Of a stretch of DNA of 7,868 bases, positions 1 to 5,942 are shown piece by piece. Source of the stretch: Alphaproteobacteria bacterium (GTDB taxonomy: Bacteria; Pseudomonadota; Alphaproteobacteria; RF32; CAG-239); the NCBI GenBank assembly GCA_017964705.1, contig JAGCRL010000160.1:1-7868 (forward strand), given 5' to 3'. Made by a program: the position numbers and the translations under genes. The notes below the pieces were generated by a model, which was not told where the DNA came from, ran no database searches, and worked only from the letters and a program-made list of their open reading frames with translations. Each line of letters starts with the position of its first letter. The first letter of the stretch is position 1.

Positions 1-44
1 TGGCAAAAATTTTAGTTTACATAATAGTAAATGAATTTTTGCCA
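1..44. repeat. Inverted repeat / long A+T hairpin downstream of tuf
   Basis: A perfect 11-bp inverted repeat (TGGCAAAAATT at 1-11, AATTTTTGCCA at 34-44) encloses a second 6-bp stem (15-20 with 27-32, one G-U pair) and a 6-nt loop. It starts 46 nt past the tuf stop on the tuf strand. It could be a transcript-end or processing hairpin between tuf and whatever follows, often the S10 ribosomal operon in this group. The stem is A/T-rich and the window ends at its outer arm, so a U-tract cannot be checked. Calling it a terminator would go beyond what is visible. Confidence 0.5.
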
Positions 45-89
45 ATTCCGGCTTCCATTCGCAATCAGGCGCTCAAATTTTACCCTTTA

Positions 90-1280
90 TTATTCTACGA
101 TCTTGGTAACAACACCAGCACCTACAGTATGTCCACCTTCACGAATAGCGAAGCGTAAACCTTCGTTCATCGCAATCGGGTGAATTAACGTTGCTGTCAT
201 TGTGATGTTATCGCCAGGCATTACCATTTCTGTTCCGGCTTTGAGTTCGATTGAACCGGTAACGTCAGTTGTACGGAAATAGAATTGTGGACGATAGTTG
301 TTAAAGAATGGGGTATGACGACCACCTTCTTCTTTTGTTAAAATATAGCATTCACAAATGAACTTTGTATGTGGAGTGATAGAACCAGGAGCAGCCAATA
401 CTTGACCACGTTCTACTTCTTCACGTTTTGTACCACGTAACAGAACACCAATGTTATCACCGGCTTCACCTTCGTCTAACAATTTACGGAACATTTCAAT
501 TCCGGTACATGTTGTCTTTTGTGTTGGGCGAATACCTACGATTTCAATTTCATCACCTACATGCAATACACCGCGTTCTACACGACCGGTAACAACTGTA
601 CCACGGCCGGAAATTGAGAATACGTCTTCAATTGGCATCAAGAATGGCAAATCTTTTGGACGATCTGGTTGTGGAATGTAGCTGTCTACTGCATTCATCA
701 ATTCAATAATGGAATCATGTCCGATCTTCGGATCTCCGTTTTCCAATACTGCCAATGCAGATCCTTTAATGATTGGAATTTCATCACCTGGGAAGTCATA
801 TGATGAAAGCAAATCACGAATTTCCATTTCTACCAATTCCAATAATTCTGGATCATCTACTTGGTCTACTTTGTTCATATATACAACAATTGCAGGAACG
901 CCTACTTGACGTGCCAACAAAATGTGTTCACGTGTTTGTGGCATTGGACCATCTGCTGCTGATACTACCAAAATTGCACCATCCATTTGTGCAGCACCGG
1001 TAATCATGTTTTTAACATAGTCAGCGTGGCCTGGGCAGTCAACGTGTGCATAGTGACGCTTTTCTGTTTCATATTCAACGTGTGATGTATTAATGGTAAT
1101 ACCGCGGGCACGTTCTTCAGGAGCTTTATCAATATTTGCATAATCTACAAATTCGGCTTCTCCCTTTTCTGCCAATACTTTTGTAATAGCAGCTGTTAAT
1201 GTTGTTTTTCCGTGGTCAACGTGACCAATCGTTCCAATGTTGCAGTGTGGCTTACTGCGTTCAAACTTCTCTTTTGCCAT
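90..1280 (-). CDS. tuf: Translation elongation factor Tu (EF-Tu)
   Basis: EF-Tu is the cytoplasmic GTPase that carries aminoacyl-tRNA to the ribosomal A site. The protein is 396 residues, the normal full length. The GTP-binding motifs are all present: P-loop GHVDHGKT at 19-26, switch-[13 protein letters not shown] around 59-70 with T62, DCPGH at 81-85, NKVD at 136-139 and SAL at 174-176. The G domain covers roughly 1-200, followed by beta-barrel domains 2 and 3, with the conserved GGRHTPFF stretch in domain 3. The ATG is preceded by AGGAG at a usual distance and the stop is TAA. It is the last visible gene of the str operon, 104 nt after fusA, with two hairpins in that gap. I see no missing catalytic residue. 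EF-Tu genes are often duplicated in proteobacteria, so a second copy elsewhere is possible and tufA/tufB cannot be assigned. Confidence 0.98.
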   Translation of the reverse strand: MAKEKFERSKPHCNIGTIGHVDHGKTTLTAAITKVLAEKGEAEFVDYANIDKAPEERARGITINTSHVEYETEKRHYAHVDCPGHADYVKNMITGAAQMDGAILVVSAADGPMPQTREHILLARQVGVPAIVVYMNKVDQVDDPELLELVEMEIRDLLSSYDFPGDEIPIIKGSALAVLENGDPKIGHDSIIELMNAVDSYIPQPDRPKDLPFLMPIEDVFSISGRGTVVTGRVERGVLHVGDEIEIVGIRPTQKTTCTGIEMFRKLLDEGEAGDNIGVLLRGTKREEVERGQVLAAPGSITPHTKFICECYILTKEEGGRHTPFFNNYRPQFYFRTTDVTGSIELKAGTEMVMPGDNITMTATLIHPIAMNEGLRFAIREGGHTVGAGVVTKIVE

Positions 1281-1321
1281 CTTAATCTTCTCCTAATATT
1301 AACAAAAAGATTTCTAACTAC

Positions 1322-1375
1322 GATTGCCGCAAAGCAATCAAAATGGAATGACCGCCGCACAACAACGGCCATCCC
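1322..1375 (-). other. Two consecutive hairpins in the fusA-tuf gap
   Basis: On the transcribed (minus) strand, a 10-bp stem with two G-U pairs (GGGATGGCCG at 1375-1366 with CGGTCATTCC at 1354-1345, 11-nt loop) is followed by a perfect 6-bp stem (GATTGC at 1339-1334 with GCAATC at 1327-1322, 6-nt loop). Neither is followed by a clean U-run. An RNA processing or stability element, or a weak attenuator setting the tuf level relative to fusA, fits better than a full terminator. The structure is seen; the role is inferred. Confidence 0.45.
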
Positions 1376-1384
1376 GGTTAAACT

Positions 1385-3460
1385 TTAGCTGTTTTTAGCC
1401 TTAACTGTTTCAGCAATTTCTCTTGGTACTTCAGCATAATGATCAAAAATCATTGTAAACTGTGCACGACCTTGAGAAAGTGAACGTAAGGTATTAACAT
1501 AACCGAACATATTCGCGAGCGGAACATGAGCATCAATCACACGAGCATTAGCACGTTGATCCATACCATTTACCAAACCACGACGAGAGTTCAAGTCTCC
1601 GATAATATCTCCCATATATTCTTCAGGTGTAACAACTTCAACCTTCATAATCGGCTCTAAGAGTTTTGGATCTGCTTGACGCATACCTTCACGGAAAGCA
1701 GCACGTGCAGCAATTTCAAAACACATAACGTTAGAGTCAACTTCATGGTAACCACCATCATAGAGGTTACATTTAACACCGGTTACCGGATATCCGGCAA
1801 TAACACCGGCATCCATAGCCGAGCGCAAACCTTTTTCAACACCAGGAATATATTCCTTCGGCACGTTACCGCCGACAACGGTATTAGTAAACTCAAATCC
1901 GGTATAGCCTTCCATCGGTTCAAACTTAATTTTAACCTTAGCGAACTGACCGGCACCACCGGATTGCTTTTTGTGAGTATATTCAATATCACAAGGTTTA
2001 GTAATCGTTTCGCGATAAGCAACTTGCGGATTGCCGACATTTGCATCAACTTTAAATTCACGACGCAAACGGTCAACAATAATATCCAAGTGAAGCTCAC
2101 CCATACCTTTAATAATGGTTTGACCAGAATCAGGATCAGAAGAAACCTTAAATGACGGATCTTCCATTGCCAAACGAGCCAAAGCCAAGCCCATCTTTTC
2201 AACATCGGCTTTAGTTTTCGGTTCAACGGCCAATTCAATAACCGGATCCGGGAACACCATGTTTTCTAATATAATCGGGTGTGTTGCATCACAAAGGGTA
2301 TCACCGGTTGTGGTATCTTTAAGACCTGCCAATGCAATAATATCACCGGCAAAAGCTTCTTTAATATCATCACGCTTATTAGAATGCATCAAAAGCATAC
2401 GACCAATTCTTTCTTTTTTATCTTTAACTGAATTATAGATATAAGAACCGGCGGTAATAACACCTGAATAAATACGTGTAAATGTTAAAGAACCGACAAA
2501 CGGGTCATTCATAATTTTGAATGCTAATGCGCTCAACGGTTGATTATCATCGGCCTTACGGGTAATAACCTCATCTGTTCCTGGCTTTGTTCCGGAAACA
2601 TCAGGCAAATCCAACGGTGAAGGAAGATAATCAATAACCGCATCCAACAATGGTTGAACACCTTTATTCTTAAATGCAGTTCCGCATAATACCGGAACAA
2701 AAGACATAGCCAACGTACCTTTACGGATGCACTTTTTCAAAGTATCAACAGGGATTTCTTTGCCTTCAAAGAAATCTTCCATTGCCTGGTCATCCATTTC
2801 AACAGCCATTTCAACCAATTTTGCATGATATTCTTCAGCCTTATCTTTCAAATTAGCCGGAATTTCTTGAATTTCAATCGGGGAATCAGCCGTATCACCG
2901 GTATAAATGATTGCTTTCATGTTAATCAAATCAACCACGCCTTTAAAATCAGCTTCTGCACCGATTGGTAATTGCAAAGCCATCGGGCGAGCGCCCAAAC
3001 GGTCTACAATCATATCCAAGCAGCGATAGAAGTTAGCGCCGATTCGATCCATTTTGTTACAGAAGCAAATTCTCGGAACATTATATTTATCAGCCTGACG
3101 CCAAACGGTCTCGGATTGCGGTTCAACACCTGCAACCGAATCAAATACCGTAATGGCACCGTCTAATACACGCAAAGAACGTTCAACTTCAACTGTAAAG
3201 TCAACGTGTCCTGGTGTATCAATAAGGTTGATACGATAACCTTTCCAATAGCAAGTAGTTGCCGCAGATGTAATAGTAATACCGCGTTCTTGCTCTTGCT
3301 CCATCCAGTCCATCGTAGCAGCACCATCATGCACTTCACCGATTTTATGAGTTAAACCGGTGTAATACAAAATACGCTCTGACGTGGTAGTTTTACCGGC
3401 ATCAATATGCGCCATGATACCGATATTTCTGTACAAATCCAATTTATGTGTACGAGCCAT
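1385..3460 (-). CDS. fusA: Translation elongation factor G (EF-G)
   Basis: EF-G is the ribosomal translocase GTPase; it moves tRNAs and mRNA after peptide bond formation and works with RRF in ribosome recycling. At 691 residues it is the normal length. Visible motifs are the P-loop AHIDAGKT at 17-24, switch-[12 protein letters not shown] at 59-69, DTPGH at 81-85 and NKMD at 135-138. Domains II-V follow, including the domain IV tip [10 protein letters not shown] at 568-577, whose His572 corresponds to the translocation-critical histidine of E. coli EF-G. The ATG has AGGAA about 10 nt upstream and the stop is TAA. It lies 21 nt after rpsG, consistent with one polycistronic str mRNA. All motifs fit canonical fusA, not the fusA2 or tetracycline-protection paralogues. 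Confidence 0.98.
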   Translation of the reverse strand: MARTHKLDLYRNIGIMAHIDAGKTTTSERILYYTGLTHKIGEVHDGAATMDWMEQEQERGITITSAATTCYWKGYRINLIDTPGHVDFTVEVERSLRVLDGAITVFDSVAGVEPQSETVWRQADKYNVPRICFCNKMDRIGANFYRCLDMIVDRLGARPMALQLPIGAEADFKGVVDLINMKAIIYTGDTADSPIEIQEIPANLKDKAEEYHAKLVEMAVEMDDQAMEDFFEGKEIPVDTLKKCIRKGTLAMSFVPVLCGTAFKNKGVQPLLDAVIDYLPSPLDLPDVSGTKPGTDEVITRKADDNQPLSALAFKIMNDPFVGSLTFTRIYSGVITAGSYIYNSVKDKKERIGRMLLMHSNKRDDIKEAFAGDIIALAGLKDTTTGDTLCDATHPIILENMVFPDPVIELAVEPKTKADVEKMGLALARLAMEDPSFKVSSDPDSGQTIIKGMGELHLDIIVDRLRREFKVDANVGNPQVAYRETITKPCDIEYTHKKQSGGAGQFAKVKIKFEPMEGYTGFEFTNTVVGGNVPKEYIPGVEKGLRSAMDAGVIAGYPVTGVKCNLYDGGYHEVDSNVMCFEIAARAAFREGMRQADPKLLEPIMKVEVVTPEEYMGDIIGDLNSRRGLVNGMDQRANARVIDAHVPLANMFGYVNTLRSLSQGRAQFTMIFDHYAEVPREIAETVKAKNS

Positions 3461-3481
3461 TGTCTTATGTTTCCTGTAAAA

Positions 3482-3952
3482 TTAGAACTTGTAGTGTGAG
3501 AAAGCTTTATTAGCTTCAGCCATTTTATGGGTATCTTCGCGTTTTTTAACAGCGGCACCTCTATTGGCATAAGCATCTAAAAGCTCGTTTGCAAGTTTAT
3601 CTGTCATGGTTGTTTCAGAACGTTTCTTAGCTGCAGCAATAATCCAACGGATAGCAAGCGCTTGACGACGCTCTGCTCTAACTTCGCATGGAACTTGGTA
3701 TGTAGCACCACCCACACGACGAGAACGAACTTCCAAAACAGGTTTAACGTTTTCAATAGCTTCATGGAACACAGCCAAAGCTTCCTGCTTTGATTTTTGA
3801 GCCATAATTTCAAAAGCAGAATAAACGATTTTTTCTGCAACGGCTTTTTTACCTTGTTCCATAACATTGTTAATAAATTTTGCAACAACCTGATCATTAT
3901 ATTTCGCATCAGGTAGTACAACTCTTTTTATAGCACTATGACGACGTGACAT
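3482..3952 (-). CDS. rpsG: 30S ribosomal protein S7
   Basis: S7 nucleates assembly of the 16S rRNA 3' major (head) domain and lines the E-site/mRNA exit region. The protein is 156 residues, the usual bacterial length, and collinear with the family from the N-terminal [10 protein letters not shown] to the C-terminal [15 protein letters not shown]. The RNA-binding segment [23 protein letters not shown] is intact, split over about residues 76-98. Start choice is clear: AGGAG at 3961-3965 sits 8 nt before the ATG and overlaps the rpsL TAG stop, so the two genes are probably translationally coupled. In E. coli S7 represses its own operon by binding between rpsL and rpsG; here that gap is only 11 nt, so the same mechanism cannot be assumed. 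Confidence 0.98.
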   Translation of the reverse strand: MSRRHSAIKRVVLPDAKYNDQVVAKFINNVMEQGKKAVAEKIVYSAFEIMAQKSKQEALAVFHEAIENVKPVLEVRSRRVGGATYQVPCEVRAERRQALAIRWIIAAAKKRSETTMTDKLANELLDAYANRGAAVKKREDTHKMAEANKAFSHYKF

Positions 3953-3963
3953 CTGGCATTCTC

Positions 3964-4335
3964 CTATTTAGGTCTCTTTGCGCCGTATAAAGAACGACGT
4001 TGACGACGTTTAGCAATTCCTTGAGTATCCAAGGTACCACGAATAATATGATAACGAACACCAGGCAAGTCTTTCACACGGCCTCCTCTAATCAGCACCA
4101 CTGAGTGTTCTTGAAGATTATGACCTTCACCAGGGATATAGCTGATTACTTCAGAGCCGTTGGTCAGTCGAACACGGGCTACTTTACGCAAAGCGGAGTT
4201 CGGTTTCTTCGGGGTTGTTGTATAAACCCTTGTGCAAACACCTCATTTTTGCGGGCACGCATCGAGAGCCGGGACTTTGTTTCTCTTCTCTTTTGGTGTT
4301 CGTGATTTACGAATTAACTGATTAATTGTAGGCAT
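3964..4335 (-). pseudogene. rpsL: 30S ribosomal protein S12, reading frame interrupted by in-frame TGA at codon 31
   Basis: S12 sits at the decoding centre of the 30S subunit and affects accuracy. From ATG at 4335 (AAGGA at 4344-4348, 8-nt spacing) to TAG at 3964 the frame has 123 codons, the normal alphaproteobacterial length. It aligns end to end with S12: [10 protein letters not shown] start, [10 protein letters not shown] at 21-30, [20 protein letters not shown] at 32-51, [28 protein letters not shown] at about 69-96, tail YGAKRPK. Codon 31 (4243-4245) is TGA where the family has Arg in PQKRGVC; one transition from CGA explains it. No indel is present and both sides stay in the same frame. 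K43, K88 and D89 (streptomycin-site lysines and the methylthiolated Asp position) are kept. Because S12 is essential, a base error or a recent mutation alongside another copy is likelier than real loss. Recoding is possible but unsupported. A start at 4191 would give only a C-terminal fragment and is not credible. Identity is certain; functional state is open. Confidence 0.9.
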
Positions 4336-4422
4336 CACAAATTTCCTTAAAAGTTAAATTAATTAAAACGACTTGCCTTTCAAAAACCTTATCCAACGGC
4401 CGATTCTTCATAACTTGGTTAT

Positions 4423-4479
4423 TTAACAAAACACCGCCTTTAAAGGCTTCAAAGACAAACAGACCAAAGAAGCAGACAT
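4423..4479 (-). CDS. Possible 18-residue leader peptide in the str operon 5' leader
   Basis: A short frame from ATG (4477-4479) to TAA (4423-4425) encodes MSASLVCLSLKPLKAVFC. A Shine-Dalgarno-like GGGAG (4484-4488) lies 4 nt before the ATG, and the predicted transcription start is only about 20 nt upstream, so the first ribosome site on the mRNA would be this one. The SD forms one arm and the ATG the loop of a 7-bp hairpin (arms 4481-4487 and 4469-4475, loop 4476-4480). I recognise no homologue. It could be a regulatory upstream ORF for rpsL or a chance frame; conservation of the peptide in relatives would decide. Confidence 0.35.
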   Translation of the reverse strand: MSASLVCLSLKPLKAVFC

Positions 4480-4505
4480 ACTGCTCCCTTTAGTCGGTTG
4501 CGTGC

Positions 4506-4533
4506 AACATACCATATTTTTTTTCTCTGTCAA
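4506..4533 (-). promoter_or_regulatory. Sigma-70-type promoter of the str operon
   Basis: On the minus strand, a consensus -35 box TTGACA (4528-4533) is followed after 16 bp by TATGTT (4506-4511). The -10 is preceded by TG one base upstream, an extended -10 arrangement, and the spacer contains an A-run. The predicted start is near 4499, about 165 nt before the rpsL ATG. This is the best promoter match in the window and fits a highly expressed ribosomal operon. No clear terminator separates it from the upstream gene at 4620-5552, so some read-through from that gene is possible. Confidence 0.75.
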
Positions 4534-4619
4534 CCCTAATTTTAAACATTTTTTAATTTAAATGTGTTTAAAGCCCACCCGAATCGCAACTTTAAAAGCC
4601 TATCAGCAAATTAATTTGT

Positions 4620-5552
4620 TTAATACGCGGCCACATCTGCCCAATACGGATCTACAACACCTTGTTTCTGCTTCCATTTCAGCCAAATAGCAAAAAATCT
4701 TTCTGCCAAAAATCCGTATGCTCTGCGCTGGTAAAAATCTCTTTGATTAACCGTATCGCCGATTGTTTTATCAAGCTCAAACATAACATCAAATAATTTT
4801 TCAAAATACTCAAATGCCAACTTCTTTTCCATAATAAAAAAATTCCACGCCGCCTGCGGTTCTTTTTTGTAAAGAATTTCATTCATTGTCTCGCTCATTT
4901 CAGGATATTTCTGCTCGATAATACGTATCATTTGGTCCAAATCTTCAATATGATGATGGATTTTATAATCTTCGTACATTGAAACATAAACCATTCCCTC
5001 ATCTTCATCTATATACGGTTCCCATTCCCAACTGATCACCTTATGTTTTTTCAACAATTCCAGAACTTTTTCTTTTTTTATCCCATAATCAAGCCCATAG
5101 ACATCAAATTTCGAGCCCAGATTGAGACCTTTTCGATGTGCAAAAAAGCCGATATAACGAGGATTTCCTATTTCTTTATAATGCTTCCACACCCAATAGT
5201 AAGCTGTTAAAACATCAAACGATCGATTTTTTGCAGAAATATTGTCGCCGGTGTTATCGCCAATCATCCGGCTATGCAACCACGCAATATCCCCATCACT
5301 TAACTGCCCTTTCATAAAAGGTTCATGTTCAACATCTCTGCCAACCTGTATCGGTACCAAAATACTCTTGGTACTTGGCAATCTATACGGCTTATAGTAA
5401 GTTATAAAAATTTTAATTTGCGGACGATCAAACTTTTTTGCAACCTTTTTCACGGTGGAATAGTACGCATCACAATGCTTGAATAACGCCAAATGCACAA
5501 AAAAAACATTTGCCATTAAAAATATTGCCACTAACCAGCCCAGCTTTCGCAT
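4620..5552 (-). CDS. Membrane-anchored DUF4422 protein, probable polysaccharide glycosyltransferase
   Basis: This 310-residue protein begins with a short basic stretch and one hydrophobic segment (about residues 5-24), read as a membrane anchor or uncleaved signal. The rest matches DUF4422, a glycosyltransferase-like domain common in capsule and LPS gene sets: GDNTGDNISAKN at 98-109, LTAYYWVWKH at 115-124, YIGFFAHR at 133-140, FIMEKKLAFEYFEKLFDVMFEL at about 239-260 and the RRAYGFLAERFFAIWL-type motif at 276-291. Most members read YIGLxHYRR at the third motif; here it is FFAHRK, so the usual Tyr-Arg is altered. Family catalytic residues are not firmly established, so donor and acceptor cannot be named. 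ATG at 5552 is preferred over the adjacent TTG at 5555 because AAGGA (5558-5562) is 5 nt from the ATG but only 2 nt from the TTG. No other sugar genes adjoin it, which is unusual for this family. Family assignment is firm; function is inferred. Confidence 0.85.
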   Translation of the reverse strand: MRKLGWLVAIFLMANVFFVHLALFKHCDAYYSTVKKVAKKFDRPQIKIFITYYKPYRLPSTKSILVPIQVGRDVEHEPFMKGQLSDGDIAWLHSRMIGDNTGDNISAKNRSFDVLTAYYWVWKHYKEIGNPRYIGFFAHRKGLNLGSKFDVYGLDYGIKKEKVLELLKKHKVISWEWEPYIDEDEGMVYVSMYEDYKIHHHIEDLDQMIRIIEQKYPEMSETMNEILYKKEPQAAWNFFIMEKKLAFEYFEKLFDVMFELDKTIGDTVNQRDFYQRRAYGFLAERFFAIWLKWKQKQGVVDPYWADVAAY

Positions 5553-5557
5553 CAAAT

Positions 5558-5562
5558 TCCTT
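5558..5562 (-). promoter_or_regulatory. Shine-Dalgarno site that fixes the DUF4422 gene start
   Basis: AAGGA on the minus strand stands 5 nt before ATG at 5550-5552 and 2 nt before the in-frame TTG at 5553-5555. The spacing favours the ATG. Confidence 0.65.
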
Positions 5563-5585
5563 AAAAAAAATAAACATATAAAATA

Positions 5586-5615
5586 ATCTTAACAGATTTA
5601 TTTAAAATAACACAA
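5586..5615 (-). promoter_or_regulatory. Tentative promoter of the DUF4422 gene
   Basis: TTGTGT (5610-5615) and TAAGAT (5586-5591) are separated by 18 bp on the minus strand, giving a start near 5579 and a leader of about 27 nt. The region is almost pure A+T, so chance matches are common and other -10 choices exist nearby. Confidence 0.3.
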
Positions 5616-5643
5616 CATTTTTCATTTTTTACTAAAAAAACTC

Positions 5644-5672
5644 TTTACAAATCAAAACAAATCATCTAATAA
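5644..5672 (+). promoter_or_regulatory. Tentative promoter of the tRNA-Arg gene
   Basis: TTTACA (5644-5649) is followed after 17 bp by TAATAA (5667-5672), overlapping the alternative TAAAAT (5670-5675). Either places the start a few bases before the tRNA 5' end at 5686. The -35 is good and the -10 only fair. Confidence 0.4.
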
Positions 5673-5685
5673 AATGTTTGTCCAT

Positions 5686-5762
5686 GCGCCCGTAGCTCAG
5701 CTGGATAGAGCAACAGCCTTCTAAGCTGTGGGTCAGGCGTTCGAATCGCCTCGGGCGTACCA
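5686..5762 (+). tRNA. tRNA-Arg (anticodon UCU)
   Basis: A complete 77-nt cloverleaf. The acceptor stem GCGCCCG/CGGGCGT (5686-5692 with 5752-5758) opens with a G-U pair. The D arm contains TAGCTCAG...GAGC. The anticodon stem ACAGC/GCTGT (5713-5717, 5725-5729) carries the loop CTTCTAA with anticodon TCT at 5720-5722. The variable loop is five bases, and the T arm AGGCG-TTCGAAT-CGCCT spans 5735-5751. A discriminator A and an encoded CCA (5760-5762) end the gene. It reads the AGA/AGG arginine codons. It has its own upstream region and a terminator 8 nt downstream, so it is probably monocistronic. It is divergent from the DUF4422 gene. Confidence 0.97.
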
Positions 5763-5770
5763 ATAAAATC

Positions 5771-5810
5771 AAAGGGTTAGAACAATATTCTACCCCTTTT
5801 CTTTTTGTTT
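5771..5810 (+). terminator. Intrinsic terminator of the tRNA-Arg gene
   Basis: A 12-bp stem with one mismatch (AAAGGGTTAGAA at 5771-5782, TTCTACCCCTTT at 5788-5799, loop CAATA) is followed by a T-rich tract with interruptions (5800-5812). It begins 8 nt after the CCA end and shields the convergent gene on the right from tRNA transcription. Confidence 0.8.
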
Positions 5811-5850
5811 TTGAAACGCTAAATAATCTCATTTAATTTTTACTACGCAT

Positions 5851-5881
5851 AAAACAAAGCCCCTTTTTGAAGGGGGCTTTG
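5851..5881 (-). terminator. Intrinsic terminator of the M23 peptidase gene
   Basis: On the minus strand, CAAAGCCCC (arm 5873-5881) pairs with GGGGCTTTG (arm 5855-5863), extended inward by one G-U and two A-T pairs around a 3-nt loop, and is followed by TTTT (5851-5854). It lies 61 nt past the peptidase stop codon. The hairpin could also back up the tRNA terminator on the plus strand, but no T-run follows on that side. Confidence 0.8.
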
Positions 5882-5942
5882 CTTGTAAAATCAGCCTAAT
5901 CACCCAAACTCTATTACCGAAATTATTTTACTAAACCAAAAA

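Noticed and set aside
1676..2155. 159-codon plus-strand frame opposite fusA
   Set aside because: It is the complement of a strongly conserved gene, has no recognisable domain and no convincing ribosome site. Similar shadows opposite tuf and the M23 gene were dropped for the same reason.
3964..4191. A 75-residue S12 starting at an internal TTG (4191)
   Set aside because: The TTG is the Leu of SALRK in normal S12; the sequence upstream is still S12 in the same frame, so this is a fragment and not a real start.
4243..4245. UGA in rpsL as selenocysteine
   Set aside because: The family residue is arginine, not cysteine, and I see no selenocysteine-type stem-loop just after the codon.
5553..5555. 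TTG start for the DUF4422 protein
   Set aside because: It is only 2 nt from the Shine-Dalgarno, whereas the adjacent ATG has usable spacing.
5686..5762. Idea that the nearby tRNA is a UGA suppressor that would rescue rpsL codon 31
   Set aside because: Its anticodon is UCU, which reads AGA/AGG; the first codon base of UGA would be mismatched. Nothing else in the tRNA suggests suppression.
5740..5762. tRNA 3' end as an integrated-element attachment site
   Set aside because: No second copy of the T-arm/CCA segment, integrase or mobile gene is visible in the window; a terminator directly follows the tRNA.
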